Source: Bettongia penicillata ogilbyi
Lineage: Eukaryota; Chordata; Mammalia; Diprotodontia; Potoroidae
Assembly (NCBI GenBank): GCA_023548195.1
Contig: JAJHZJ010000532.1
Span: 310,001 to 374,000 of the forward strand
Direction of reading: 5' to 3'
DNA: 64,000 nt
The notes beneath the pieces were generated by a model. The model ran no database searches and was not told where the DNA came from. It saw only the letters and a list, made by a program, of their open reading frames with translations. Of the stretch, positions 11,230-22,609 are shown piece after piece; the first letter of the stretch is position 1, and each line of letters begins with the position of its first letter. The translations under genes were made by a program, and so were the position numbers.

Positions 11230-12230
11230 TGAATGAATACATTGAGTACTGGCCATATGCACGTCATAGCATTAACATTAGTTTCCTGACAAAGATAGAC
11301 TTAGAGAAGTAAGATGAGTTTGACTGTTGATCTCCACCCACTGCTGTACCTCACCCCCAAACTCCTGTGGCTCTCGTAGCTTGTTTCTTGTGGCCCTTCT
11401 CCTCTCCTCCTCAGCTATACCATGGCATGTAGTACTGCCATTGTAACAAAACTTTGCTATTCCACTACTAGCGATTGATCTGAGAGATGCCTCCAGCTTC
11501 TCCTGGCTATGTCTGCCACCTTTTCCAAGCAAGAGGGTCACCCAGGGAATTAAAGAAGTTACCCCCAAACTATTTTCACCAAAAAAAAAAACATTTGGAA
11601 GCCTTGATGTTTTCAGTCTAGCAATGTAAAATGTGTTTTTCTTGTGCATCTCCAGCACAATAGTATCCTGGTCTATAAAGCTCAAGATCCAGATGAAAGG
11701 TAATAAAAATTCATCTCTTTGTTTAAAATGAAAATGTGTCTCACGACTGCAGTTGCCGCCATCTGCTCCTTTCCCGCTGCAGTAACCCAGGCCACCCCAG
11801 TAAATTAAATCTCTCTCTAATGCCTTAGTGTGACCTGCTTATCGCATTACACAATCCCACTCACTTGAAAGGAAAAACTCTTATTATAACATTACAACAT
11901 TACTGTGATTGCAAACGTTCAGATGGTATTTTTCGCATGTGTCTTTGAGAAGAAATCTGTCCCAACCACATGGGATATTCAGGTTTTTCTTAATTTATAA
12001 TTACCTCTGGCATCCTTGATTCTGATGCCTTTTTTTTCTCATGGCAGAGTTGAGTTCGTTAATACCTCTCCTGTGGCTCTGGTTCTAATGGAGCATTTCC
12101 AGACTAAATTGAGAGAATTATTCCCATTTACCATTCTTAGCCGTGGATTACAGCCTGCTCTGGTCAGCCCTACAGGAGTGGAAAATGTAGCATCACCTTG
12201 TGTCACAAAGCAAGAGGCAGCAAGTAGAGC
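11230..12230. other. Repeat-poor intronic block, possible conserved noncoding element at about 11700-12010
   Basis: No interspersed repeat seen. The part from 11700 to 12010 mixes CpG-bearing, GC-rich text (gcagttgccgccatctgctc) with homeodomain-like AT motifs (gtaaattaaatc). Function is only inferred from repeat absence. Confidence 0.35.
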
Positions 12231-12234
12231 ATAG

Positions 12235-12420
12235 AGAGGAAGAAGTGCTGGCTTTGAAATTGGGAAGCAAGATTCTCATTGTGATTCTGACCTTCCGAAA
12301 CAGTGGAAAAGGTAGCAAGTCCCTCTACCTACCTGAGAATCATTTTCTCCATGTGTGAAATGAGAGGTTTGGACCACATCATCCCTAAGACCTCTTCTAA
12401 CTGGACTCAGCCATAGTATT
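12235..12420 (+). mobile_element. MIR-like SINE
   Basis: ctggctttgaaattgggaag, then attttctccatgtgtgaaat and cctcttctaactgg. Confidence 0.5.
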
Positions 12421-12689
12421 CTTTTAAAATAAGAGTTTTCCATATTTCATAGCATATAGTTCCTGTAGCCAGTTGGGCCTAGCATAGTGTCTACCTGGCT
12501 AATAGTAGATACTTACCTAAAAATCATTTAATTGAATGGATATAAGTGATAATGCAGTCATCATAACTTTAATAAGATACTAATAATAACCCATAGATGC
12601 ATGGTCTCTGGTACAATCATCATCACAGACAGAATTAAACCTGTACCACTCAATTTAACACTTAATTACATGGGGTTTTTGTTTGTTTC

Positions 12690-12800
12690 ATGAGCATAAA
12701 TCTGATCTCCCCAAATTGTAAACCCTTTAACTTTAGGAGCTGATCTTAAAGGGCTGAGCACATAGTAGGTGTCCAGCAAATGCTATTTATTGAGTGGTTG
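12690..12800 (+). mobile_element. L2 LINE 3'-end fragment
   Basis: gagcacatagtaggtgtcca followed by gcaaatgctatttattgagt, the usual L2 tail. Confidence 0.6.
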
Positions 12801-13009
12801 GAAAGGACAGACAACCGACTAAATGTCCATCGTATATTTTTAAATGCTTGACGTAAAACCAAATATGTGTTGTATTATGGATATCGAAGAGGCAAAAAGT
12901 GGTAATCTATGTATTCAGAAAAGGTAAATGTGGGAGGTATAGTAGTATCATTACTTCATTTCTATTTAACCCACTAAGGGCTTAGCAGTTGTTTTGGCAA
13001 ATGGGGAGA

Positions 13010-13125
13010 ATTCATTGAAAACAGGGATTGTTTCATTGATTACATTTTGTAATCCCAGTTCCTGGAACAGTGCGGGCTCATAGTAGGTGCTATTAGTAGT
13101 GAAAAGTGAGGCTGTAATAGATGAA
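13010..13125 (+). mobile_element. L2 LINE 3'-end fragment
   Basis: cagggattgtttcattg then gtaatcccagttcctggaac and tcatagtaggtgct. Confidence 0.6.
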
Positions 13126-13149
13126 GGAAAGGCAGCTAGTAATAATTCT

Positions 13150-13320
13150 CATTTCTAAAATGATCCTGGCTTATAAAGCATTTTCCTTATAATAATGCAA
13201 GTATTCTCATGTCCATTTTGCAGCTGAGAAAACTGAGATCATAAAGATAGTGTCACAGATAGGATTCAAAACTATGTCTCACAATGGTTCTTCCTACCAC
13301 AGCAGACATTACCTAGTTGA
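13150..13320 (-). mobile_element. MIR-like SINE fragment
   Basis: cttataaagcattttcctta and gtccattttgcagctgagaa in reversed order. Confidence 0.55.
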
Positions 13321-13324
13321 ACAG

Positions 13325-13785
13325 AGTAAGAAGAAACCAACATTTTTGAGAGGAATATCTACTTCTAATTTACCTAGATTTGAGGGAAGGAGAATGTGAC
13401 TGCACACAGTTTGAAGATATTTAGGAGGAGAAGGAGAGGGAGAGACATGTAGCCCCCCTCAGCCATGACCCTTTCTACCCAGATATACCCTTGTGCTGGG
13501 TGGAGTGGCAGGTTAAGGTGGGTCAAATGATGTCACTGGTCTTTGCCAAGCTGGTGCAAGGTCAGGATATGCGTAGAATGTTGGGAGATAATGAGAATTA
13601 GGATGGGGAATGAGGGGTATCATTGGAGAAACCAATCGCAGAGGATAACATTGTTGGCTTAAAGGGAAACTATAGGGGAAAATCCATTCTGATGACAGGA
13701 AATCTAGTAAACCATATAATAGAACAGTTGAAGCAGAAGATGACTGTGCAAGGGATAAAAGGCTTCATTTCAGGATAGGGGAAGC
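13325..13785. other. Unassigned intronic sequence
   Basis: G/A-rich text with no recognised feature. Confidence 0.5.
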
Positions 13786-13789
13786 CGGT

Positions 13790-14028
13790 TGCTCCATTTT
13801 TTCATTCATGTCTGACTCTTCGTGAACCCATTTGGGGTTTTCTTAACAAAGATCTTGGAGTGGTTTGCCATTTCCTTCTCCAGCTCATTTTACAGATGAA
13901 GAAACTGAGGCAGACAGGGTTAAAGTGACTTGACTAGGGTGTCATCTAGTAAGTGTCTGAGGTCACATTTGAACTCAGTCTTTCTGACTGTAGACCCAGC
14001 ACTCTATCCACTGCACTACCAGGCTGCC
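13790..14028 (-). mobile_element. Type A SINE
   Basis: Reversed: cattcatgtctgactcttcg, catttggggttttcttaaca, cagatgaagaaactgaggca, head ctgcactaccaggctgcc. Confidence 0.9.
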
Positions 14029-14079
14029 AAACCTATAGTATATTAAAGGGATACTTGTTCCTTCTCACTGGGAAAAGAC

Positions 14080-14205
14080 CTGGTTCCCCTACCTCCCCAT
14101 CCCACCCCATGAATTCTCCAGTATCTTTTTCTTTATCTTTGTATCCCAAGTGTCCAGCACAGTCCTGACATATAGCAAATGCTTAATTGATGTTTACTGA
14201 TTGAG
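14080..14205 (+). mobile_element. L2 LINE 3'-end fragment
   Basis: tctttgtatcccaagtgtcc and catatagcaaatgcttaatt. Confidence 0.65.
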
Positions 14206-14269
14206 AAATCCTGGTAGTTTGAAGCCCCCAGAGAAGAAAGTAGGAAAGTTCTGTTAGCTTCTCTGTTTC

Positions 14270-15435
14270 CATTCTCCCATCCAAAAATTGGGACCACAGT
14301 GACTTGTGCAAAGCCTCAATTAATGGTCATGCCAGAAGTTCATTGTGGCTCCTTTCAACTCTAGCAAAGTGTACTCTTCACTTAGGGGCTTAGCCTTCAT
14401 TGCTCTGGGCTCTCTGGTGAGTTTTCTAGGCGTTAAATCCTTTAGTCTTGCCAGGCCACATGGAAGAAATGTTCACCCAACGGGACTGCCCATAAGTGAA
14501 CATTTTCTTGCAATTGGTGCTCATCTCATGACATCCATTTCTTATTGACCCCAATCAAGATGTTTTGTCCTATTTCAAAGTGAAGACAAATCAGGGGCAG
14601 TGTGGTTGGCAGGACAGCAATGGGCCATGTTGACACCAAAGGCAGAATGCCAGCCCAGGACTAATCTTTCTGTCTAGGATGGTTGCTCATGTGGACTAAA
14701 ATGAGGTTTTGAATGAGCAGCATTTTCAGAAGCACAGGGCTCATGGAGATGGAGCTGTTTTAGCGCTCACTCATCTTCCCTTTGTGCTATGTCTTCTCTT
14801 GTTTAGATCTCTAGGGACTTGATTTATAAAGCATTAGTACTGGTGATAACTTGGATCTTATGCTAATGGCAGTACAAATGAAGCAGTAGTGTCATTAAAT
14901 AGTTTAATGGCTCTCTCTTGAGTGCTAGGATAATGAGAGTAGAAAAATGTTGGATCTTGGCAATTCTCTCACGCTCCTGCCAGAATCCAGCATGCATATG
15001 GGAGTTCGCTTAAAAGTGCTGAGCAAAATTGCCATCGGTTATTGGCAGTTCCTCAAGACTAAAAAACTTGAAATATATTGAATTTTCTTTTGGAAACTAT
15101 TTAGCCTCCAGTTTCTGAATCCAGGCTAGATTATGAGAAACTAGTGAGGTAAGCACAAGTACGCTGCTTATCAATGAAATCTGCTCCAGGTCACAGAGAA
15201 AACAGATGTCAGACATTAGGCTTTAAGAAAGAGAATTTTCACAAATTAAAATCAGTACTGAGTCAGCTGATGGTTTATAAAATATCACCTTGCTCCATCA
15301 TCCTCTGGCACATACACACACATAAACGCACAATGGAATCAGCAGCATTGGTTGAGTTAGAAGGTAGGTGGGTTTTCCCATGTGCCAGGTTACCAAGAGA
15401 AGGCACTGCCTTGGGAAAAACACTGCCTGGGGTTT
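14270..15435. other. Repeat-poor intronic block
   Basis: Over 1.1 kb without a recognisable repeat, which is long for this window. No exon or motif recognised; possible conserved noncoding sequence. Confidence 0.35.
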
Positions 15436-15449
15436 CAGAAGACCTAGGT

Positions 15450-15566
15450 CAGGGGTGGGGAACTTTGGACCTTCTAGGTCCTCAACTCAGCTCTTCAACT
15501 GAAAGGGTTGCCCTTGAAGACCTAGAGGGTCACTTGTGGCCTCAAGGCTGCAGGTTCCCACCCCTG
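15450..15566. mobile_element. hAT-like MITE with terminal inverted repeats
   Basis: Starts CAGGGGTGGGGAAC and ends GTTCCCACCCCTG. The inner part is also partly palindromic around gacctagagggtcac. The same family occurs at 45978-46059. No clear 8-bp duplication here. Confidence 0.75.
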
Positions 15567-15569
15567 AGT

Positions 15570-16605
15570 CCTAGGATCTATTTACCATGTGATCTGAACA
15601 AAAAAAAGCGCCTGTTCTCAAGGAGTTTCTGTTCTATCAGGGGAACATGCAGGCCTGTTACTACCACAACATACTGATCAATCCATTAACAAATACTTAG
15701 CCCCTATTACATGACAAATACAAAGTTGATACCAAGTAATTATAACATAGGGGGAGGCAGGGAAGAGGGGAGTGAATCTGGAAAGGCTAACATAGAAGGT
15801 GACTCCTGAATGATCTCTGAAGAAAGCCAGAAATTCTAAGAGGTGAAAGTGAGGATGGAATGCATCCCAGGTTGTAACAGGAGGGGAGATGGAGTGCCAA
15901 GTAAGAACTTTGAGAAAAATCTAAACTTATCCAAGTAGAGAATAGGGTACAGATGCCATAGATAGAATTGCAGTGAAACAATTTCTTTTTTAGGGACCAT
16001 TGATCTCCCTTTCTATTTCCTTTTTCCTACCCATTGGCTTCTCTTTCACTTCATAAGATCATCATGCTGCCTTTTAGGTTTCCAGCCTTTCCCACTCTAG
16101 CGTCTTTTCAGACCTGCCATCTCCAAGAGTAACAATCTAAGATCATTCTGTTTTCCTTGCTCACTTCCAACAAAACTGCCATTTCCTCATGTCACTGATA
16201 GTATGAACTCTGAGTTGGAATGAAAGTAATTGAATCAAAGTAATTACTTCTAGATATGAATGATTATAATTCCCTCTAAGGTATTAATATGGAGGCTTAA
16301 TCTTCTCAAGGAATACATACATCTTAAAAGAGGAGTTATTTCGCCCAAATTTATCTTGAACTGGCAGGATTCTTGGTAAGGTATATCTGATGAGGAAGAC
16401 CCCTCTTTGGCAGTTGCCTATTGTGGATCTCCAATCTTCTCCCCTCCTTCCGCCATGCCAAAAGAACAAGGATCATTGACTTTCTAGCCTCCTGCTAGAC
16501 AGGTTGCTTTTCCCCAGACTACATGACCTCGCCAGAGTTCCCAGGAGACTTAGAAAATGAGCTTGGAAGAACATCCTGAGCGCCGACATTAGGACTGTTT
16601 CTAAA
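15570..16605. other. Unassigned intronic sequence
   Basis: Begins with a possible antisense L2 end (acaaatacttagcccctatt), then unique text. No exon seen. Confidence 0.45.
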
Positions 16606-16609
16606 ACCA

Positions 16610-16700
16610 GTCAATGAATAAACATTTAGTAAGTGCCCACTATGTACCGGGCACAGTTTGAAAGAAGAGCTAAATGTTACTCTTAGCAAGAAAGGAAGGA
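16610..16700 (-). mobile_element. L2 LINE 3'-end fragment
   Basis: ataaacatttagtaagtgcc then actatgtaccgggcacag, a reversed L2 tail. Confidence 0.6.
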
Positions 16701-16904
16701 GGGCCTACAGAAAGGCAAGATTATAAAGGGACGTCTACTCCATGGTATTCATCCTAGTGCCAGATGGGAGTTCATTTGCATAAAAGAAGTTTGATCAACC
16801 CTACTCAACTCACACACTTGCCCCAACATGGCAACCTCAGTGCTGGAGGGCTCAAATCTAAGTGAGAGGGATGGTACAGTGAGCCCATCCCCTCTGAGTT
16901 GGTT

Positions 16905-17400
16905 AGTCAGGCAACAAGCATTTATTAAGCACCTGCTGTCTGCTTGGCCAACTGTATTAAGTACTGGGGATGCAAAAAATAAAAAAACAAACAATCAGTC
17001 CCTGCTTTCAAGGCAAAGGGGGAGATAACAGGCGAACAATTATGTACTAACTCTCTACAAGACAAGGCGGAGAGAGAAGGAAGCGGCCTTGAGGAGGATT
17101 GTGAAAGACTTCTTCTAGATGCTAGAATTTTAGCCAGATCTCTGTCTTGAAGGAAGACAGAGATGCCAAAGGGCAGAGAGGAGGAAGAGCGTTCCAGACA
17201 CAGTCAGTGAAAACCCAAGGACCAGGGAGATGGAGTGTCCCGTGGGAGGAACAGCCGGGGTTCAGTGGTAAGACAGTAAGGTCAGAGCTCCAAGCCTCCT
17301 TTGAAATCTCCAGGAGTCCCATAGTTGAATTAATTCCCCACAGGGCAGAGCAACAACAGGCCAAGAACAAGGTTTTATGTGTGCTGCAGAGCTGGGATGG
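16905..17400 (-). mobile_element. L2 LINE 3' region
   Basis: Opens gcaacaagcatttattaagc and gtactggggatgcaaaaaat, then follows the antisense L2 3' order (gagcgttccagacacagtca, ggagatggagtgtcc). Confidence 0.7.
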
Positions 17401-17449
17401 TTTTATTTATTGTTTTCAAAGAGAAAAGCTGAGTGATTAAGGGTTGCTT

Positions 17450-17930
17450 CTGGCCTACAGCAGAAAGAGAAAACAGTTTGCAAGGGAAGATTTGTACTTA
17501 CTTATGGCCGTATCTTAGATTCATACCCAAATCAGAGTCTTTGTAGCAAATGGTCTTTGTCACTAAGAAAAACTGTAAAACAGTTGGTTACAGAAGAAAT
17601 AAAAAGGCCCTTTCCATGTGGAAGGGATGAGTCACAGCCTTCAGTCACGTTATAGGCAGGAGATCACAGATGAGTGTTTGTCGTATAATAGCTCTTAATG
17701 ATTTTGAGAATTATATGGAAGAATATGAGCTGAAGAATATATGCAAATGCTCCCCTTCCACATTTCACTGTTATATTTATCAGAAGGCAGGAACAAATGC
17801 TTGTTCTTCAGCACAGAAGCCCAAGTGGAGCAGTAGCTTCTTCTTACCTAAACCCAAATAGTAAACCTTCTGGCTCTAGGAGTTGACGACTTTGGCTTTA
17901 TAGTTTTATGTTGACCTCAAAGTCTAAAGT
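17450..17930. other. Unassigned intronic sequence
   Basis: No repeat recognised. A 63-codon open frame at 17670-17861 has no known motif and no splice context I trust. Confidence 0.45.
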
Positions 17931-17939
17931 ATGGTGTCA

Positions 17940-18115
17940 GGTGATGAAGAGGACCCTGGATGTTGAGTGGAGGGACCTCTGTTTAGATTTCAACTCTGCA
18001 CTTTATTTCTTGTGTGACCTTGGGCAAGTCACTCCCTAGGCCTAGTTTGCTGTTAAAGTCCCTTCTAGGCCTAACTCTATGGTTTTCATCTTAGCCTTAA
18101 TTACCTTTTCAAGTA
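17940..18115 (+). mobile_element. MIR SINE
   Basis: gtgtgaccttgggcaagtca and cccttctaggcctaactcta. Confidence 0.65.
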
Positions 18116-18141
18116 GTTGACTGGCTTCCCATTTTAGGATG

Positions 18142-18381
18142 TTACTGATTAGTCATTTCAGTGGTGCTGACTCTTCATGGCCCCATCTTGGCAAAGACAC
18201 TGGAGTGATTTGCCATTACTTTCTCCAGCTCATTTTATAGATGAGGAAACTAAGGTCAACAGAGTGAAGTAACTTGCCCAGGGTCACACAGCTAGTAAAT
18301 GTCTAAAGCTGGATTTGAACTCAGAAAAATGAGTCTTCCTGATTCCAGGACACTCTATCTACTGTGCCACTTAGCTGCCCC
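18142..18381 (-). mobile_element. Type A SINE
   Basis: Reversed: agtcatttcagtggtgctga, gatgaggaaactaaggtcaa, gggtcacacagctagtaaat, head gccacttagctgcccc. Confidence 0.9.
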
Positions 18382-18489
18382 CAGTTTAGGTGCAAATGAA
18401 TGCTTGTCTAGTCAAGATATTTGTTAGCAGGATACACATAACAGCAGCACATTGAGGAACTGTGCATATCAGCATGTATAGAGTATCAC

Positions 18490-18610
18490 TGTGTGGACAC
18501 CCTGAGCTTAGAGTCCAGAAGACCTGAGTTCAAATGATGCCCTTTTATACATTCTAGTGATAGAGCCATGGGCAAGCCATTTACCTTCTCAATGCTCCAG
18601 GTAACTTATT
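18490..18610 (+). mobile_element. MIR-like SINE fragment
   Basis: gagtccagaagacctgagtt followed by a decayed gggcaagccatttacctt. Confidence 0.5.
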
Positions 18611-18714
18611 GAAACTATAAATTGCATATAAATATTTATGTGTATTTGTGGAAGCCATTCCCATGTGATCAAATCACAGTTCTTGACCAAAACCCACAAA
18701 TCTGATCATGGAAA

Positions 18715-18980
18715 TAGGAGAAATAATAATGATGATTTATATAGTGTTTACTATGTGCAAGGTATTGTGCTCTCTCATGTGATCTGCACAAGAACGCTTC
18801 GAGGTACAGGCTATTATTAACCCCATCTTATAGATGATGGAACTGAGGATAGATGACTTCGGATGATGCATACAGAGGTTAAGTGACTTACCCAGGGTTA
18901 CAGAGCTAAAAAGTGGCTGAGGCTGGATTTGAACTTAGGTATTCAACACTTCAGTGACTGGGCCACCTAGATGCCCCTGG
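18715..18980 (-). mobile_element. CORE-SINE (THER1/MIR-like)
   Basis: Reversed: tactatgtgcaaggtattgt, gttaagtgacttacccaggg, gatttgaacttaggtattc, head ggccacctagatgcccc. Confidence 0.8.
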
Positions 18981-18999
18981 TCATTCTTATTTTTATCTC

Positions 19000-19460
19000 T
19001 CATGAACATGAAAGAGCAAATGAGATCAATATATATAGTAAAACTGTATCTGTGACTACTAGTCATCACTGTAAATGATCATCAACATTTGTGACCCTAA
19101 AGAAATTGATAATGAATAGGAAAGTAGATCTGAAATTGATGGGGCATGCATGCACTGATTTCCAGTGATTGTTATGGGCATTTGTTCTGACTTTGTAACT
19201 ATGTCTAGATGTGGACTCCAATAGTCCACCTCCCCACAAGCCCTCTGCCGTACGGGATTTTCTCAACTGATGCTCACTGTCTTTGTGACCTTGGCCAAGT
19301 TACAATTTTAAGAAATCAAAATTGTTTATTTTAGGTTTTATGAGGATCTCTGTCCCTTGTATAGTTAAATAGCCTTACCCTAATATATTCATGTGGAAAA
19401 CTACAGAACGTTAGTCTTTTTGAACTGGATGTTTTCCCCTCTTTTTTATTATTTGTTATG
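19000..19460. other. Unassigned intronic sequence
   Basis: AT-rich, no recognised feature. Confidence 0.5.
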
Positions 19461-19465
19461 TCGAT

Positions 19466-19686
19466 GGGTAGCTGGTGGATAGAATGCTGGGCTTGGAGTC
19501 AGGAAGAGTCATCTTAAATCTGTCCTCAGATATTTATTTACTAGCTAAGTGACCCTAGGCAAGTCACTTAATCCTGTTTGCCTCAGTTTCCTCATCCGTA
19601 AAATGAGTTGAAGAAAGAATATCTTTGCCAAAAAACCCTTAAATGGGGTCATGAAAAGTTAGGTACAAGTGAAATGACGAAACAAC
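19466..19686 (+). mobile_element. Type A SINE
   Basis: gggtagctggtggatagaat, gaccctaggcaagtcactta, cctcatccgtaaaatgagtt, tail gaaatgacgaaacaac. Confidence 0.85.
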
Positions 19687-19864
19687 AAAATGAGGAATGG
19701 CCTTTTGGATGAGGAAAGTGGAGGGATGCATTGAGAAATGTATGTTATAAAGGAAAAAAAGTATCAATAACTTTTAAAAAATCCCCCCCATCCATAGTTG
19801 TGAAAGTACCTTTCTCCTCTACTTTTCCTTGTTATGTGCGTTTTTATACCTAAGTCAGGCATCT

Positions 19865-21355
19865 ATTTAGAACTTATTGTAATATGCTGGTCTAAACTAG
19901 TGTTTTCTGTCAAGTTGCATTTTCTTGTTGATATCCAATAGGGACACAAATTTATATTATTGGGTTTCTCAGATACTAAACTAGAGTGATCGATTCTTTC
20001 TGGTCCTTTGCTCATCTATTCCACTGGCACACTTCTATTTTTTTTAACTAGCACCAAATTATTTTGATGACTCTTGCTTTATAATGTAATATAGTTTAAG
20101 TTCTAGAAGTATTGATTATAATGAATAATTGACATACCCACACATTCACATACATTGTTGGAATTATTTTGATGGAATTTTATTTTTAAAATTTGCATTA
20201 ATATTCATTATGATATTAGTCTATAATTCTCCATCTCTGCTTTATCCTTCCATGGTTATGTATTAGGACTATATTTGTTGCCATAAAGAGAGTTGGATAA
20301 AAATCCTTTTTTCTCAGGTATTGAGAATAACTTTTGATGCACAAGAATTAATTATACATTAATCATTTGTCAGAATTTACCTGGATCAAAAGCTCCCCCT
20401 ACTTTTCGTAGCTCATTTATCGATTGTTTAATGTTTCTTTCTAAAATTTAGTGGCTTAAGATCTCTATTTTTTGGTTAATTTTGGTATTTTATCATTTTG
20501 CAGATAATCATCAATTTCCTTTCAATTCTCCATTTTGCCAGCATGTAACTGGCGATAGTTTCTAATAATTCTTTTTATTTGTTCTCTACTCATTATTTAT
20601 TCACCTTGCTTATTTTGTAATTTTATCATTTGATTTATTTTCTTCGTTGTTAAAATCAAGTTAGCCAAAGTTGTTATAGATTTGTTCATCTTAAATAAGC
20701 TTGTAGTTTCTGCTGATCATTTCTATAATATTTTATTTTCATTTTATTCCTTCTCTAACTTTTAAAATATCTTCTTTTGTGCTAATTGTAGGTTTATCAC
20801 TCCTCTTTTTCTAATAGTTATTATTGTATATGCATATTTTCAGAAATATAGTTTATCCTCTGAGGATTGCTTTAGCTAAATTCCAGAAATGTTGGTGCAT
20901 TTTTCCTTTTTGGAGTGTTTATAGATTAATCACTCACTGTTTTCTTTTGGAAGAATGATTTAAATTTCTCCTTTTTATTAAATGTCTATACATTTCCATT
21001 TTGTTTTCAATTACATTCACATCACCTTTGCATTTTTAGGATGTGATATTCCACTCTTTTCTCTGATTTCACATAGATGCCTGATCACAAAGGGCTATTC
21101 AAATTTGACTTTCTTCTATAGCTCTTCTGAGATGTAACTGCTTCATGCCTTGGAGTTACAAGCTTGTGGCTTTTCTCACATGGTGAGCTACCTGATTTTA
21201 CCCATTGTCTTTCCCATCTGTTTTTAACACTTCTGGACAGTTTTCTTATATTTTTTTCTTGGAATATGGTATTCACACTTTAATAGTGACATGTAATATT
21301 TAAATTATCTCTGCCCATCCAGTCTTCGAATTTGATCATTTGGGATTATATAGAA
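19865..21355 (-). mobile_element. Decayed antisense L1-like LINE sequence
   Basis: T-rich on the + strand, with phrases typical of antisense L1 ORF2, such as ctttctggtcctttgctcat, caccaaattattttgatgac and tctttgctttataatg-like text. No open frame remains. Family assignment rests on text likeness only. Confidence 0.5.
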
Positions 21356-21357
21356 AT

Positions 21358-21637
21358 AGTTTTTTTGTTTATTTGTCTTTAAGACTGGATTTCCCTACCT
21401 CACCTAGGCTGGAAGTGATTGATTAGTATGGGAGCATTTTTGACTTGGACTGATTCTCCACTTGTTGGACAACTTGGCGGACTCTCCTCCTGGGGGCTCA
21501 CCATGTTGGTGCTGGACATAGGGTAGGCGCTCAGTCAGCTTTAGCCCTCTTGTAGCTCAAGACTCCTACGCTCAAGGGATCCATCAGCCTCAGCCTCCCA
21601 GTAGAAAGGATGACTGATGTATATGCCCACATCTGGC
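21358..21637 (-). pseudogene. 7SL (SRP) RNA retropseudogene
   Basis: On the minus strand it reads gccagatgtgggc, then ctactgggaggctgaggctg, ggatcccttgagcgtagga, accaacatggtgagccccca and cacttccagcctagg, following 7SL RNA from its 5' end to its 3' end, ending near 21381. About 28 nt of the 3' domain are missing and many bases differ. An A-rich tail (21358-21380 read on the minus strand) marks it as a retrotransposed copy. I could not define a target-site duplication. It is not an active SRP RNA gene. Confidence 0.85.
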
Positions 21638-21673
21638 TTGATGTATGTTTTTAAAATTGTATTTTACATATCA

Positions 21674-21983
21674 GGGGCAGCTAGGTGGTGTAGTGGCTAA
21701 ATCATGAGTCAGGAGGACCTGAGTTCAACTCTCACCTCAGATATTTGACACTCACTAGCTGTGTGACCTTGGGCAAGTCACTTCACCCCAATTGCCTCAT
21801 CCTGGGTCATCTCCGGTCATCCTGATGAATATCCGGTCACTGGATTCAGATGGCTCTGGAGGAGAAGTGAGGCTGGTGACCAGCACAGCCCTCTCTCACT
21901 CAAAACCAAGTCAAGTGCAAGTCATGTCATCATTCCTCTGATGGCGTGGTCTTCTTCGGCAACAAAGGACGAACACACACACA
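21674..21983 (+). mobile_element. Type B SINE, full length
   Basis: ggggcagctaggtggtgtag head, ccccaattgcctcatcctgg, cactggattcagatggctct, tail gacgaacacacacaca. Confidence 0.9.
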
Positions 21984-21984
21984 T

Positions 21985-22440
21985 TTCACATATCTTTTAC
22001 CAAGTTTTCTTCTACTTCTATATTTTTGTGTTCCAAATCTATCATCACCTTTTTCAAGCCCTCTCTTATTTTAAAAGCTTCTCCACAATGGGCTCCAAGT
22101 GGTCTATTTTGTTGTCTTATTTCTTCTTTCACAGCTCTGATTTCTGACATAATTTTCATTCTAATTTCTACTTTTATTTTTTTATCTTTCTTTTGTACTA
22201 TTCCAAAGTGTCTTGTTACCTATCACTTTCATTAAATGCTCATTTACTTTTTCTGCTTATACGTTTCCTAGATATCTTTTATGGTTTTATTTTACTGCAA
22301 TTATCATTGGTAAAATGCTGCTTATTTCATTTATACACACCATACATACCTCAGTTATTTCTGAGAAATACAAATTGTTTACTGCCTTACTGTCTTGTTT
22401 CATTAATAACCTTTGGTTATTCATATGTGTATGTGGAAGT
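21985..22440. other. T-rich sequence, possibly antisense LINE
   Basis: Continues the character of 19865-21355 (tctacttttatttttttatc). Contains the left arm of an inverted repeat (22207-22355). Confidence 0.4.
22207..22355 (+). repeat. Left arm of a 150-bp inverted repeat
   Basis: Runs from cttgttacctatcactttca to acacaccatacat. The reverse complement occurs at 24628-24772 at roughly 88% identity by eye. Confidence 0.8.
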
Positions 22441-22444
22441 GTGT

Positions 22445-22480
22445 ATATAGTTTTATATATATTTTATATATATGTATATG
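22445..22480. repeat. (TA)-rich tract
   Basis: tatatatattttatatatat, directly before the GA array. Confidence 0.8.
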
Positions 22481-22514
22481 GAGAGAGAGAGAGGAGAGAG
22501 AGGGAGAGAGAGAA

Positions 22515-22603
<89 letters not shown>
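22481..22603 (+). repeat. (GA)n microsatellite
   Basis: About 120 nt of GA, pure from about 22537 on, with AAA and GG interruptions on the left. Arg-Glu repeat open frames across it are artefacts. Confidence 0.97.
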
Positions 22604-22605
<2 letters not shown>

Positions 22606-22609
22606 CTTA

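Noticed and set aside
15174..15677. 167-codon open frame, the longest in the window
   Set aside because: It crosses a MITE with TIRs, shows no domain, has no splice or conservation support, and reads like chance.
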